NCBI RefSeq assembly: GCF_000378205.1
Contig: NZ_KB899413.1
Location: 122,187-186,186, forward strand
Direction: 5' to 3'
Origin: Sediminispirochaeta bajacaliforniensis DSM 16054
Lineage (GTDB): Bacteria; Spirochaetota; Spirochaetia; DSM-16054; Sediminispirochaetaceae
DNA length: 64,000 bases
Under the pieces are notes generated by a model. It did no database searches. It saw only the letters and a list, made by a program, of their open reading frames with translations, and was not told where the DNA came from. Below, piece by piece: positions 46,315 through 53,846 of the stretch (within the stretch, counting starts at the first letter, position 1; every line of letters starts with the position of its first letter). Position numbers and translations under genes: made by a program.

Positions 46315-46770
46315 TCACTCCGAGGGCGTTGCGAGTACATCGCCAAGCTCTTCAGCTGCAGCGAGGAATTCGCTTTCGCTTTCATCGAGGTAGGAACGAT
46401 AGGCATCGGTATCCCATACCTCAAGATAAGAATCGATTCCCAGTATGACCGCCTCCTTCTTCAATTCTATTCCGGCAGAATCCCGCAAGGTGGGCGGAAT
46501 GGTGATTCTTCCGGAACGGTCTATCTCGCACTCCTGAGCGGGAGCGATGATGCGCCGCTGCAGCAATCGCGTCTTGGATTTAAACAGCGACGACGAGCCC
46601 ATGATCGAATGGGCAATCTTTTTCCACTGCTCCGGGGGAAAGAGCCAAAGGCAGGTGTCGACACCGCGGGTTACAACGACCACATTGCCGGTCACCTCTG
46701 ACCGAAGACGCGAGGGAATCATGAGTCGTCCCTTCTCGTCTATGGAGTTTCGATATTCCCCCATGAACAT
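46315..46770 (-). CDS. mraZ: Transcriptional regulator MraZ
   Basis: 151 residues with two SpoVT/AbrB-like halves, each with its signature (DEKGRLMIPSRLR and DRSGRITIPPTLR). MraZ forms a ring that binds repeated GTG-containing boxes before its own gene and controls the division cluster. Exactly such boxes lie upstream (separate entry), so autoregulation is expected here. It is the first gene of the long minus-strand run; the next upstream gene points the other way. Confidence 0.95.
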   Translation of the reverse strand: MFMGEYRNSIDEKGRLMIPSRLRSEVTGNVVVVTRGVDTCLWLFPPEQWKKIAHSIMGSSSLFKSKTRLLQRRIIAPAQECEIDRSGRITIPPTLRDSAGIELKKEAVILGIDSYLEVWDTDAYRSYLDESESEFLAAAEELGDVLATPSE

Positions 46771-46777
46771 CTTACTG

Positions 46778-46812
46778 CCACTTTCTCCTATTTTTTCCCA
46801 CTTCTCCCCACC
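46778..46812 (-). promoter_or_regulatory. Predicted MraZ operator: GTGG boxes at 10-bp spacing
   Basis: On the mraZ-coding strand, GTGG occurs at 46811-46808, 46801-46798 and 46781-46778, with a degenerate ATAG at 46791-46788. All four positions are spaced exactly 10 bp apart. MraZ of other bacteria binds TGGG-type direct repeats with this period, between the promoter and the mraZ start. The array lies between the predicted -10 and the ATG, where binding would block transcription. It overlaps the region where a ribosome site would be. Confidence 0.75.
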
Positions 46813-46821
46813 TTTTCCCCT

Positions 46822-46852
46822 TTTATACTATCCCAACGGGCCGAAAAGTCAA
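46822..46852 (-). promoter_or_regulatory. Predicted sigma70 promoter of mraZ and the division cluster
   Basis: A TTGACT -35 element lies at 46852-46847. The -10 may be TAGTAT (46830-46825, 16-bp spacer) or TATAAA (46827-46822, 19-bp spacer). The MraZ boxes lie directly downstream. It is the only convincing promoter seen at the head of the 46-kb run of minus-strand genes, so it may drive at least the division genes. Confidence 0.6.
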
Positions 46853-46938
46853 CCAAAGCCCCCAATTTGCAAGAGTGCAAAGAAAAAAAGAGAGAGATCA
46901 CTGCTCAACAGAAGTTTAGTAGAGAGATTCGTTTACCC

Positions 46939-47202
46939 ATGTCACTATGTTATATGTTTATTGAAAGCCACTATCTCGTTTATCCCGATGGAGATACTCA
47001 AGAAATTAACGGTTCTGTAGCTTTTAATGCTTTGGTGGATATGAATGGAGGCGCGGTTCGGCTCCCTTTAGCAAGCCATCGAATGATTGTCTACAGGGTA
47101 TTCAAAATCACCAGAAAAGAGACAAAAGGAGAACGCTCATCCTTCTACCACTTGGAGCTGGTAAGAGGCGAAGAGCTGTTCTCCCTTGCCGGGGGACACT
47201 AA
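46939..47202 (+). CDS. Small hypothetical protein
   Basis: 87 residues from ATG 46939 (MSLCYMFIESHYLVYPDGDT). It lies alone on the plus strand, divergent from mraZ and convergent with the branching-enzyme gene, whose stop is 9 bp away. The sequence looks like a folded alpha/beta protein with no membrane segment (SHRMIVYRVFKITRKETKGE). The ribosome site is weak (AGAGAG). An in-frame ATG at 46867 would add 24 residues, but that stretch is Lys-rich and does not look coded. I do not recognise a family. A small real protein is more likely than a chance frame, because both strands elsewhere here are non-coding. Confidence 0.6.
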   Translation: MSLCYMFIESHYLVYPDGDTQEINGSVAFNALVDMNGGAVRLPLASHRMIVYRVFKITRKETKGERSSFYHLELVRGEELFSLAGGH

Positions 47203-47211
47203 AAGGGACGA

Positions 47212-48795
47212 TTAACGCTTGCGAAAAAGGCGATAATCGACATCGGGGAAAATGTTGTTCTTCTTTTCAATCCTCGTCAGCCACTCGGTATTCACCGTGT
47301 TGCGGCAAAGATTTTCATAGATGAAGTTGAAGTTATGAAGATGTTCGCGTATTCGCTTTTCGGCATAGGGAACGGTCGTTCCGGTCTTCATGATGAAGGG
47401 CCAGTCCGAAGCCATGCTCAGCAGAACCTCGCGGGATGCCTGATTGAGCACGCGCTCCTTCAGACCACTTTCATCGGGGTAGCGGTCAACGAGTTCGATC
47501 ATACGCTCTATCGCCTTATGAACGTGCCGATAGATCCAGTCGTTTTTGCCGTCGAGCCAAACCTCGGCATAGCCTTTGTTCCCCCAACTGGAAAAACTGG
47601 GCGTGCCCTCCTGATGGTCTGCGTGGCGCTTCAAATAATCAGAAGGGGTGATCATTTCAAGCCCGTCCCCGGACTCCGCAATCTTGCGGAAGAGATTTTC
47701 CAGCCAATCGATCCCTTCAAACCACCAGTGGCCGAAGAGTTCGGCATCATACGGACAGATAATAAAGGGAGGCTTATCCATCAGCGCCTCCAGTTTACGA
47801 ACCTGATTCTGACGCTGATAAAGAAAATTCTCTGCATGCTCTTGGGTCTTTCGTAAAGCGACCTCGTGACGATAGGGACGTTTATCATCACCGGCACTGG
47901 TGATCGCATAGTATTTATAGCCCGTATACACCCGTACCTCAGGCTCGTGAATATAGGGACGGATATACTCCATCGGAAGATCATAGCCGATATCGCGATA
48001 AAACTCCCGATAGACGTAATCACCGGGATATCCGTCGCTGTTGCTCCAGACGGCTTCGGAGGAAGGATAATCCCGTCCAAAGGCCGTTAAACCATTCGGA
48101 AGCTGCATAGGTGCATAAACCCCGTAGCGGGGCTTTTTATCGGCAAGAAGGATACCGTGAGCCGCAGTAAAGAAGTAGGAAATATCGGAACTTTTCAGTA
48201 GTTTTTCCAAATCCGGATAATAGCCGCATTCCGGTAACCAAAATCCCTTGGGATGGGCTCCGAAATTACGCCCATGACTGATGATAGCACTTTTGATTTG
48301 GGCATCCACGGCCTCGGGATACTGCTGAAAAAGCGGCAGGAAGGCATGGGTTCCCGCCGTGGTGATGATTTCGATATACCCCTCTTTCTCAAAAGCACGG
48401 AACGCGGAGAGGATATTCCGTCTGTAGAGGTTCTCAAAGTCGGCAAGGTTTTGACGGTAAAACCCCAGATACATGGACGCCAGGGGAGCGAAGTCCCCAT
48501 TGGAAGCCGTGCGCTCCACCTCTTTTTCGCCAAGCTCGATAAGCCTGTTCACATGATCTACATAGCGCTGCTGAAGAAGATCGTCTGCAAGCATATCCGA
48601 CAGTGTAGGACTGATAGACATGGTCAGGCGAAAGGGAACCTTATCTGCTTTAAGCCTGCCGAACATTCGGAGAAGCGGCAGGTAGGTTTCAGAAATCGCC
48701 TCGTACAACCAGTCTTCTTCCAGAAACCGGGGATACTCAGGATGCCGAACAAAGGGAAGATGGGCATGTAGAATAATTCCGAGATAGCCTTTCAT
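47212..48795 (-). CDS. GH57 family 1,4-alpha-glucan branching enzyme
   Basis: 527 residues. GH57 motifs: GIILHAHLPFVRHPE (motif 1), GFWLPECGYYPDLE with the nucleophile Glu (motif 3) and ICPYDAELFGHWWFEGIDWL with the acid/base Asp (motif 4). A C-terminal DUF1957 helical domain is present (WPFIMKTGTTVPYAEKRIRE). This architecture and length match thermophile-type GH57 glycogen branching enzymes, which form alpha-1,6 branches, rather than amylopullulanases. It follows the DUF4912 gene by 18 bp and is probably co-transcribed. It is cytoplasmic; no signal peptide is present. Confidence 0.9.
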   Translation of the reverse strand: MKGYLGIILHAHLPFVRHPEYPRFLEEDWLYEAISETYLPLLRMFGRLKADKVPFRLTMSISPTLSDMLADDLLQQRYVDHVNRLIELGEKEVERTASNGDFAPLASMYLGFYRQNLADFENLYRRNILSAFRAFEKEGYIEIITTAGTHAFLPLFQQYPEAVDAQIKSAIISHGRNFGAHPKGFWLPECGYYPDLEKLLKSSDISYFFTAAHGILLADKKPRYGVYAPMQLPNGLTAFGRDYPSSEAVWSNSDGYPGDYVYREFYRDIGYDLPMEYIRPYIHEPEVRVYTGYKYYAITSAGDDKRPYRHEVALRKTQEHAENFLYQRQNQVRKLEALMDKPPFIICPYDAELFGHWWFEGIDWLENLFRKIAESGDGLEMITPSDYLKRHADHQEGTPSFSSWGNKGYAEVWLDGKNDWIYRHVHKAIERMIELVDRYPDESGLKERVLNQASREVLLSMASDWPFIMKTGTTVPYAEKRIREHLHNFNFIYENLCRNTVNTEWLTRIEKKNNIFPDVDYRLFRKR

Positions 48796-48813
48796 GAAGC
48801 CTCCATTTCTCCA

Positions 48814-49569
48814 TTAGTTACCAATCGACAAATCCTGATAATCGAGAATCTGCAGGACCCGCTGAGGAATCCGCTCATGCTCATCCTCACGCCCTTCAAA
48901 ATCCCACAAACCGGAAAGGAGAACCTTCATCTGGTCGGGATGGGAAAAGAAATCTTCCTGATTCTCGGCGATATAGCCGAGAGGACTTTTGATCATATTC
49001 GAACGACACAGTAATGTTTCACCATGTAGTGACTTTCCACGGAGATCGACACAAAAGAAACCGCCGGGTTTGGGAAGACTTATATACCAGTTGTCATCCT
49101 CTTCCTTGACGGGAATATCGAAATAATCTATGACATGGTCTTTGCTTGGTATTGCGGAAGAAAATTCATAGACCCGCAGGAAAAGCCCCTCATAATAGGG
49201 TTCGTCACAAAGACTTTTCAAACGTACGTCCTGAATATCCCAATAGGCATAGGCCCAAAGAGGATCACGAAGGAGCAAAACGATTCTGGTCTCGTTATAG
49301 TGGTCGGGAAGCAGATATTCCTCGGTCTCCTGAGAGACGATTTCTTCATCAAGAAGAATATCGTATTTTCGCCCCTTTGCCTGCATTGCCGAATTATTTC
49401 CGGCTATACGCTCGGAGCGATCTTCTTCCAGGGCATCCATGATCTGATCGATTATCTCTTCCCGATCATCTCCGTCAAAATCAAGATCCTCTTCCACATA
49501 AAGCCCTTCCCGACGAGCAAGGGCGACCAAGGTCTCTTTGGAAAGGGTAAGCAACCGTTCCCTTGTCAT
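48814..49569 (-). CDS. DUF4912 domain protein with Rho-N/SAP-like N-terminus
   Basis: 251 residues. The N-terminal 45 residues (LLTLSKETLVALARREGLYV) form a SAP/Rho-N-like helical pair. DUF4912 is at about 75-180: LPDHYNETRIVLLLRDPLWA, YAYWDI and FCVDLRG. DUF4912 proteins are often next to GH57 enzymes, as here, and may bind glucan or assist the branching enzyme; the biochemical role is unproven. A good sigma70 promoter precedes it. The start has GGGAGGTGGT directly upstream. Confidence 0.85.
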   Translation of the reverse strand: MTRERLLTLSKETLVALARREGLYVEEDLDFDGDDREEIIDQIMDALEEDRSERIAGNNSAMQAKGRKYDILLDEEIVSQETEEYLLPDHYNETRIVLLLRDPLWAYAYWDIQDVRLKSLCDEPYYEGLFLRVYEFSSAIPSKDHVIDYFDIPVKEEDDNWYISLPKPGGFFCVDLRGKSLHGETLLCRSNMIKSPLGYIAENQEDFFSHPDQMKVLLSGLWDFEGREDEHERIPQRVLQILDYQDLSIGN

Positions 49570-49595
49570 ACCACCTCCCGGTAACAGTAAAGAGT

Positions 49596-49624
49596 ATCCT
49601 AGGAAAATAAGTGAAACCTGTCAA
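49596..49624 (-). promoter_or_regulatory. Predicted sigma70 promoter of the DUF4912-GH57 operon
   Basis: On the minus strand TTGACA (49624-49619, perfect -35) is followed after exactly 17 bp by TAGGAT (49601-49596, -10). The DUF4912 start codon lies 27 nt further on with a strong ribosome site between. The divergent GH57 gene on the plus strand starts 55 bp away, so its own promoter must overlap this region. Confidence 0.65.
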
Positions 49625-49678
49625 CCCGTAGAAAAGAGACGCTTTACAAAGACTTAACAGTTGCGCGACAATTATTAT

Positions 49679-52093
49679 ATGAAAACCCAATTGATCCTTC
49701 ATGGCCACTTCTACCAGCCTCCGAGAATGAATCCCTGGACAGGAATTGTTCCCGTTCAGAGGTCGGCAGCCCCTTATCATGACTGGAACAGCAGGATAAC
49801 CCGTGAATGTTACGCGGCAAACGCCTATTCACGTTATCTCCGCTACGACGGAAGGATCGATGATATTATCAACAATTACGAGATGCTCTCGTTTAATATC
49901 GGTCCGACACTCCTGGGATGGCTTCAGGAAAAGGCCCCGAATGTCTACGGAAGGATCATCGATGCCGACAGGAAAAGCAGAGAAAGGCTGGGACACGGTA
50001 ATGCCCTTGCACAAGGCTACAATCATACGATTCTTCCCCTCGACGATCCGGAAGATGCGGAAATTCAGATTCGGTGGGGCATAGAGGACTTCAAACACCA
50101 CTTCGGCAGGGCTCCGGAGGGAATGTGGTTGCCTGAATGCGGGGTAAACGACACGGTTATCAATCTTTTGATCGCCGAAGGCATATCCTTCATCATCCTC
50201 GCACCATGGCAGGGTGAGGCGATACGACAAAGCCCCTCGGACACATGGCTCGAACTCGGCAAAGAATCGGTCCCTTATTATCGAAGTTACCGTATACAGG
50301 GAGAGGAAGGAAGCATATCAGCCTTTTTCTACAACGCCGAACTCTCCGGCGGAATCAGTTTCAATCACTACCTGAGAAGTGCCGATACCCTTTACTCAAG
50401 GATCCTGAAGATAAAAAGCGAAAACGAACATCTTCAACTGATCCACGCCGCCACCGACGGAGAGGTGTACGGCCATCATGAGCCCTTCGGAGATATGTGC
50501 CTTGCGGCACTCTCAAAGTTGATACGGGCGGGAGAGGAGTTTGAGTTTACCAATTACGCCACCTACCTTGAGCTGAATCCCCCCACATGGGAAGTCAGAC
50601 TAAGGAAAGGCGAAGAGCATTTGGGAACAAGCTGGAGCTGTGTTCACGGAGTCTCCCGCTGGTATAAGGATTGCGGTTGTAAAACAGGAGGAAAGGCCGA
50701 TTGGGACCAGCGATGGCGCAGCCCTTTGAGAAAGGGACTTACCCTTCTCAGCCACAAGCTAAAGGCATTCCGAAATCATCAATTATCGGCCCTAAGCTCT
50801 CTCCCTCCCGAAAAGATTGTCAAGGAATATGCCGCAATTCTCTGCTCAAGGAGAGATCCTCTATCCTTTGCGCAACGTGTAGGCATAGCAACGGATACAG
50901 AAAGCATAACGAAAATGCTTACCATTTTGGAAGGTGAAAAACTTAGGCATTTTATGTTCACTTCCTGCGCCTGGTTTTTTTCCGACATTTCGGGAATCGA
51001 GACACTGCAAAATTTGAGCTATGCATTGCGAGCCATCGAACTTGCACAGGAGCTCGGAGAAACGGAAGAATTATACACACTGCTAAAAACCGAACTGTCA
51101 TATGCAATAAGCAACCTCCCCGACCACAGGAACGGGGGAGAGATTCTCGACGACCTGACAGATGGAATTCTTCCGGGAGAATTGGAGCCTGCACTTTTTT
51201 TTCATATGAATCGCCTGCTTCATCGGGAAAAGAGTGATGAACTTCGTTACGGAATCTATAGGTTGGAATCACTTCTTCTTTCTGAAGAAAAAACAAGAAA
51301 AACCTCTCATGCAAAGGTAGTGAATACGATAACAGGACAACACTACCTGTGCACGGTAACTACGCACATTAGACCAAATGAACCGATGGATATTCATGCG
51401 GAGGACCAGTACGGCAGAAAGATTTCCATCGGTAACGACAGGGCTGCCCACCTTCCGGAACAGTTGCGCTACGCATTAAGCGATCTTCTCATCGCATCGT
51501 CTCAGAGGCTATGCGGAAAGGCGGGAGGAGAATTGGTCGGCCCGACGACACACGTTCTCAACTGGGCCAGGACCCTGAGGCTTCCCATCAGCCCCGATGT
51601 CCTAAAAAGTGCTGAGGTGGCCGTGGACTGGCGGCTGCAGCATATCATGCCTTTGCCGCACAGAAAGCTGTCGGCGGCGGATCGACGAGAGTTGGCGGAA
51701 CTTCTTGATTTTGCCGTCAACAACAAATTGGAATTTGACAGAAAAGAGGCATCCCGTCGCTTTACCTATTATCTGTCTCAACGCTTCTCGACCCTTTCTC
51801 CACAGCTTACTATGCAAGAAGCCAGGGAGATCATCGAATTACATGCCCTGGCGGCAAGGGCCCAGATAGAGGAAGATATTACCATAGCGCAAAATATCAT
51901 TTTCGATCAGCTTAAGATATGGAGAGAAAAGATAGTACAGGTCGAAAGCCTGACCCCTTCGAAGCGGGACCAAGAGGCCATGGCGCCTATATTGAGCCTC
52001 TGTGAGGGGTTCGGGATCTATGCCGACGACATGCGAAGGAAAAAGGGAGAAAAACAAGAGGAAGAAAAGAATACTTTCCGGCCCAACAATTAA
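49679..52093 (+). CDS. GH57 family / DUF3536 glycoside hydrolase-like protein
   Basis: 804 residues, one of only two plus-strand genes. The N-terminal GH57 catalytic region has motif 1 ILHGHFYQPPRMNPWTG, the nucleophile motif GMWLPECGVNDTVIN and the acid motif AATDGEVYGHHEPFGD. A long helical DUF3536 region follows (about 290-790), ending in a charged coiled coil. It is likely a cytoplasmic alpha-glucan-active enzyme, but activity of DUF3536 proteins is not established. ATG 49679 was used; an upstream TTG at 49661 is less likely. It lies divergent from the DUF4912/branching-enzyme pair, suggesting shared regulation. Confidence 0.88.
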   Translation: MKTQLILHGHFYQPPRMNPWTGIVPVQRSAAPYHDWNSRITRECYAANAYSRYLRYDGRIDDIINNYEMLSFNIGPTLLGWLQEKAPNVYGRIIDADRKSRERLGHGNALAQGYNHTILPLDDPEDAEIQIRWGIEDFKHHFGRAPEGMWLPECGVNDTVINLLIAEGISFIILAPWQGEAIRQSPSDTWLELGKESVPYYRSYRIQGEEGSISAFFYNAELSGGISFNHYLRSADTLYSRILKIKSENEHLQLIHAATDGEVYGHHEPFGDMCLAALSKLIRAGEEFEFTNYATYLELNPPTWEVRLRKGEEHLGTSWSCVHGVSRWYKDCGCKTGGKADWDQRWRSPLRKGLTLLSHKLKAFRNHQLSALSSLPPEKIVKEYAAILCSRRDPLSFAQRVGIATDTESITKMLTILEGEKLRHFMFTSCAWFFSDISGIETLQNLSYALRAIELAQELGETEELYTLLKTELSYAISNLPDHRNGGEILDDLTDGILPGELEPALFFHMNRLLHREKSDELRYGIYRLESLLLSEEKTRKTSHAKVVNTITGQHYLCTVTTHIRPNEPMDIHAEDQYGRKISIGNDRAAHLPEQLRYALSDLLIASSQRLCGKAGGELVGPTTHVLNWARTLRLPISPDVLKSAEVAVDWRLQHIMPLPHRKLSAADRRELAELLDFAVNNKLEFDRKEASRRFTYYLSQRFSTLSPQLTMQEAREIIELHALAARAQIEEDITIAQNIIFDQLKIWREKIVQVESLTPSKRDQEAMAPILSLCEGFGIYADDMRRKKGEKQEEEKNTFRPNN

Positions 52094-52121
52094 GAGCCTT
52101 CTCTTCCCTGTCAGCCTCTCG

Positions 52122-52970
52122 TCACCTTTTTTCGGAAAGGACAATCATCACATCACCCAGGCCAGACAATTTTGCAAAGCGATCGACAGGACGCTTAATG
52201 GTTTCAGGTGCCAGACCTTTCGCGATACCTCCCCATGTTTTCCAAGAAATCGGTGAAAAACCGTTGGAACGAAGAAGTGACAAGAAATTCTTGCGGCCGA
52301 ATAGGTGGATATGGTCGGGTATGACAGATCGCCAGCCGGAACCGAACAGTCTCGCTTGCAGCCCGGCACTGTTGGGTGTTGTAAGGACGAGAAGGCCGCG
52401 CCTATCGAGAATTCGATGCGCCTCCTGCAAAAAAGCAACGGGATCGCTCAGGTGCTCGACCAGATGGCTGGCATGCACGACCTGAAACACCTGATCACCG
52501 AAGGCTGACTGTTCAAGAGTGCTTATGGAAATAGGAACGCCGCGGTGTTCTATGCCGTATCTTGCAGTCGGAGAACACACTTCGACCCCTTCGGCCCGCC
52601 AGCCATGCTCACGAAGGTGCTCAATGAGGCGTCCTGTCGCACAACCGATATCAAGGAATCTTCCACCAGCAAGGCCTCGTGAGGTTGTAATAGAGGAAAA
52701 ACCCACATCATCCAAGGCCTTGGTCATTAATGAGAAGAAGGCCTCTTCATTGCTCAGTTCATAGCTGAGATACTCTTCGCCGTAACGAAGACTCAACTCC
52801 TCCTGAACCGGCACCGGGTATTGCTGAAGGTGACCGCAACCGCAACATCTATGGAAACGGGCCCCCTCGACCTCCCACAAAAAGCTAAATACGGAAGAAC
52901 CGCAGATCGGACATGCATACCCGAGGCATCGCTCATTTCCAGCCGGGTTACTAAAGGTTCTAACCGGCAT
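52122..52970 (-). CDS. Class I SAM-dependent methyltransferase with N-terminal zinc ribbon
   Basis: 282 residues. A CPICG ... CCGCG pair near 20-43 suggests a zinc ribbon. The methyltransferase domain has motif I GRFLDIGCATGRLIEHLREH and the post-motifs VVHASHLVEHLSDPVAFLQE and LVLTTPNSAGLQARLFGSGW. This plan (zinc ribbon plus Methyltransf_23) is common in sugar- or envelope-modifying enzymes; the substrate is unknown. It starts 3 bp after the LytM-like gene and ends 28 bp from the convergent GH57 gene. Confidence 0.82.
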   Translation of the reverse strand: MPVRTFSNPAGNERCLGYACPICGSSVFSFLWEVEGARFHRCCGCGHLQQYPVPVQEELSLRYGEEYLSYELSNEEAFFSLMTKALDDVGFSSITTSRGLAGGRFLDIGCATGRLIEHLREHGWRAEGVEVCSPTARYGIEHRGVPISISTLEQSAFGDQVFQVVHASHLVEHLSDPVAFLQEAHRILDRRGLLVLTTPNSAGLQARLFGSGWRSVIPDHIHLFGRKNFLSLLRSNGFSPISWKTWGGIAKGLAPETIKRPVDRFAKLSGLGDVMIVLSEKR

Positions 52971-52973
52971 GTA

Positions 52974-53843
52974 TCAACGAACCCGAAGAAGAATAGAGTG
53001 GCTTGTCTCATTGCCGGCAAAGTCGGAAACCGCCACTTCCAGCGTCGAGGCACCAGGGCTCAGCATAATTTCTCCTATGCGATAATAACCGGACCTCTGA
53101 TACAAACGATCCGCAGTAAGATTTCCGGTACGTATCAGCTTTAAGGAATCACCGTCCATTTCAAGGGTCTCAAAGGAAACGTCGCCTTGCGACTCTCCGT
53201 TTAAATAGGTATCGAATCGATAAGGAGCCTTTCGATCACGGCTTCCCGCCACAGGATCGAAGGCGGAAACAAACACCTCCCAGCGTCCTGCTTCCAGCCG
53301 TGCCTCCCTATTAAGGGTAATCGTTTGATCGCCCCGACTTAAAAGAACCCCACTGATGATCGGTGCAAGCGAATCTTCAAGCGGAGGCAAAGAGAGAAGC
53401 GGATTCACATAACGCAAATACTCATAATCAAGAATCTGCAAGAAGAGTGGGCTCGGATTGCCTGAAGAGCTAAGCAAAAGGGTGCCGAGGGTCTCACCTT
53501 TTTCCACCTCGACATGTGAAACCTTCACCGTGCCAAGATTTCCGTAAAAAGAGCGAATTCCCCGCTCGTGCTCCAGCACAATAAAGGAATCATACCCGGA
53601 AGGTAACTGGTCCAGGGCCTCATCCTCTCGCTGGAAATAGATCAGCTTACCGGATTCCACGGCCCGAACATCATTGATGCTGCCTTGAATCATCGCCCCC
53701 GGCAAAAAAGCCTTTCCGTTGTTCTGACAAAAATCCAGAACGACCGTGGGGTTCTCCAAGGGCCACTCATATCCGAAAAGCAAACCGGAAGAGGAAAACA
53801 ACATGAATAGTGCCGTCAAAACCAAGAAGCTTCTACATTTCAT
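52974..53843 (-). CDS. Secreted degenerate LytM/M23-like protein
   Basis: 289 residues with an N-terminal signal peptide (about 1-24). Residues about 26-155 follow the M23 fold pattern (EWPLENPTVVLDF, AVESGKLIYF, VLEHERGIRSFYGNL, VEKGETLGTLLLSSSGNPSP). The HxxxD motif, the YxHL His (Asn102 here) and the HxH motif are all lost, so hydrolase activity is not expected. The C-terminal half is beta-rich (Ig-like). By analogy to EnvC/NlpD it might regulate a cell-wall amidase. It lies between a beta-propeller gene and a methyltransferase gene with 3-bp spacings. Confidence 0.7.
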   Translation of the reverse strand: MKCRSFLVLTALFMLFSSSGLLFGYEWPLENPTVVLDFCQNNGKAFLPGAMIQGSINDVRAVESGKLIYFQREDEALDQLPSGYDSFIVLEHERGIRSFYGNLGTVKVSHVEVEKGETLGTLLLSSSGNPSPLFLQILDYEYLRYVNPLLSLPPLEDSLAPIISGVLLSRGDQTITLNREARLEAGRWEVFVSAFDPVAGSRDRKAPYRFDTYLNGESQGDVSFETLEMDGDSLKLIRTGNLTADRLYQRSGYYRIGEIMLSPGASTLEVAVSDFAGNETSHSILLRVR

Positions 53844-53846
53844 TTT

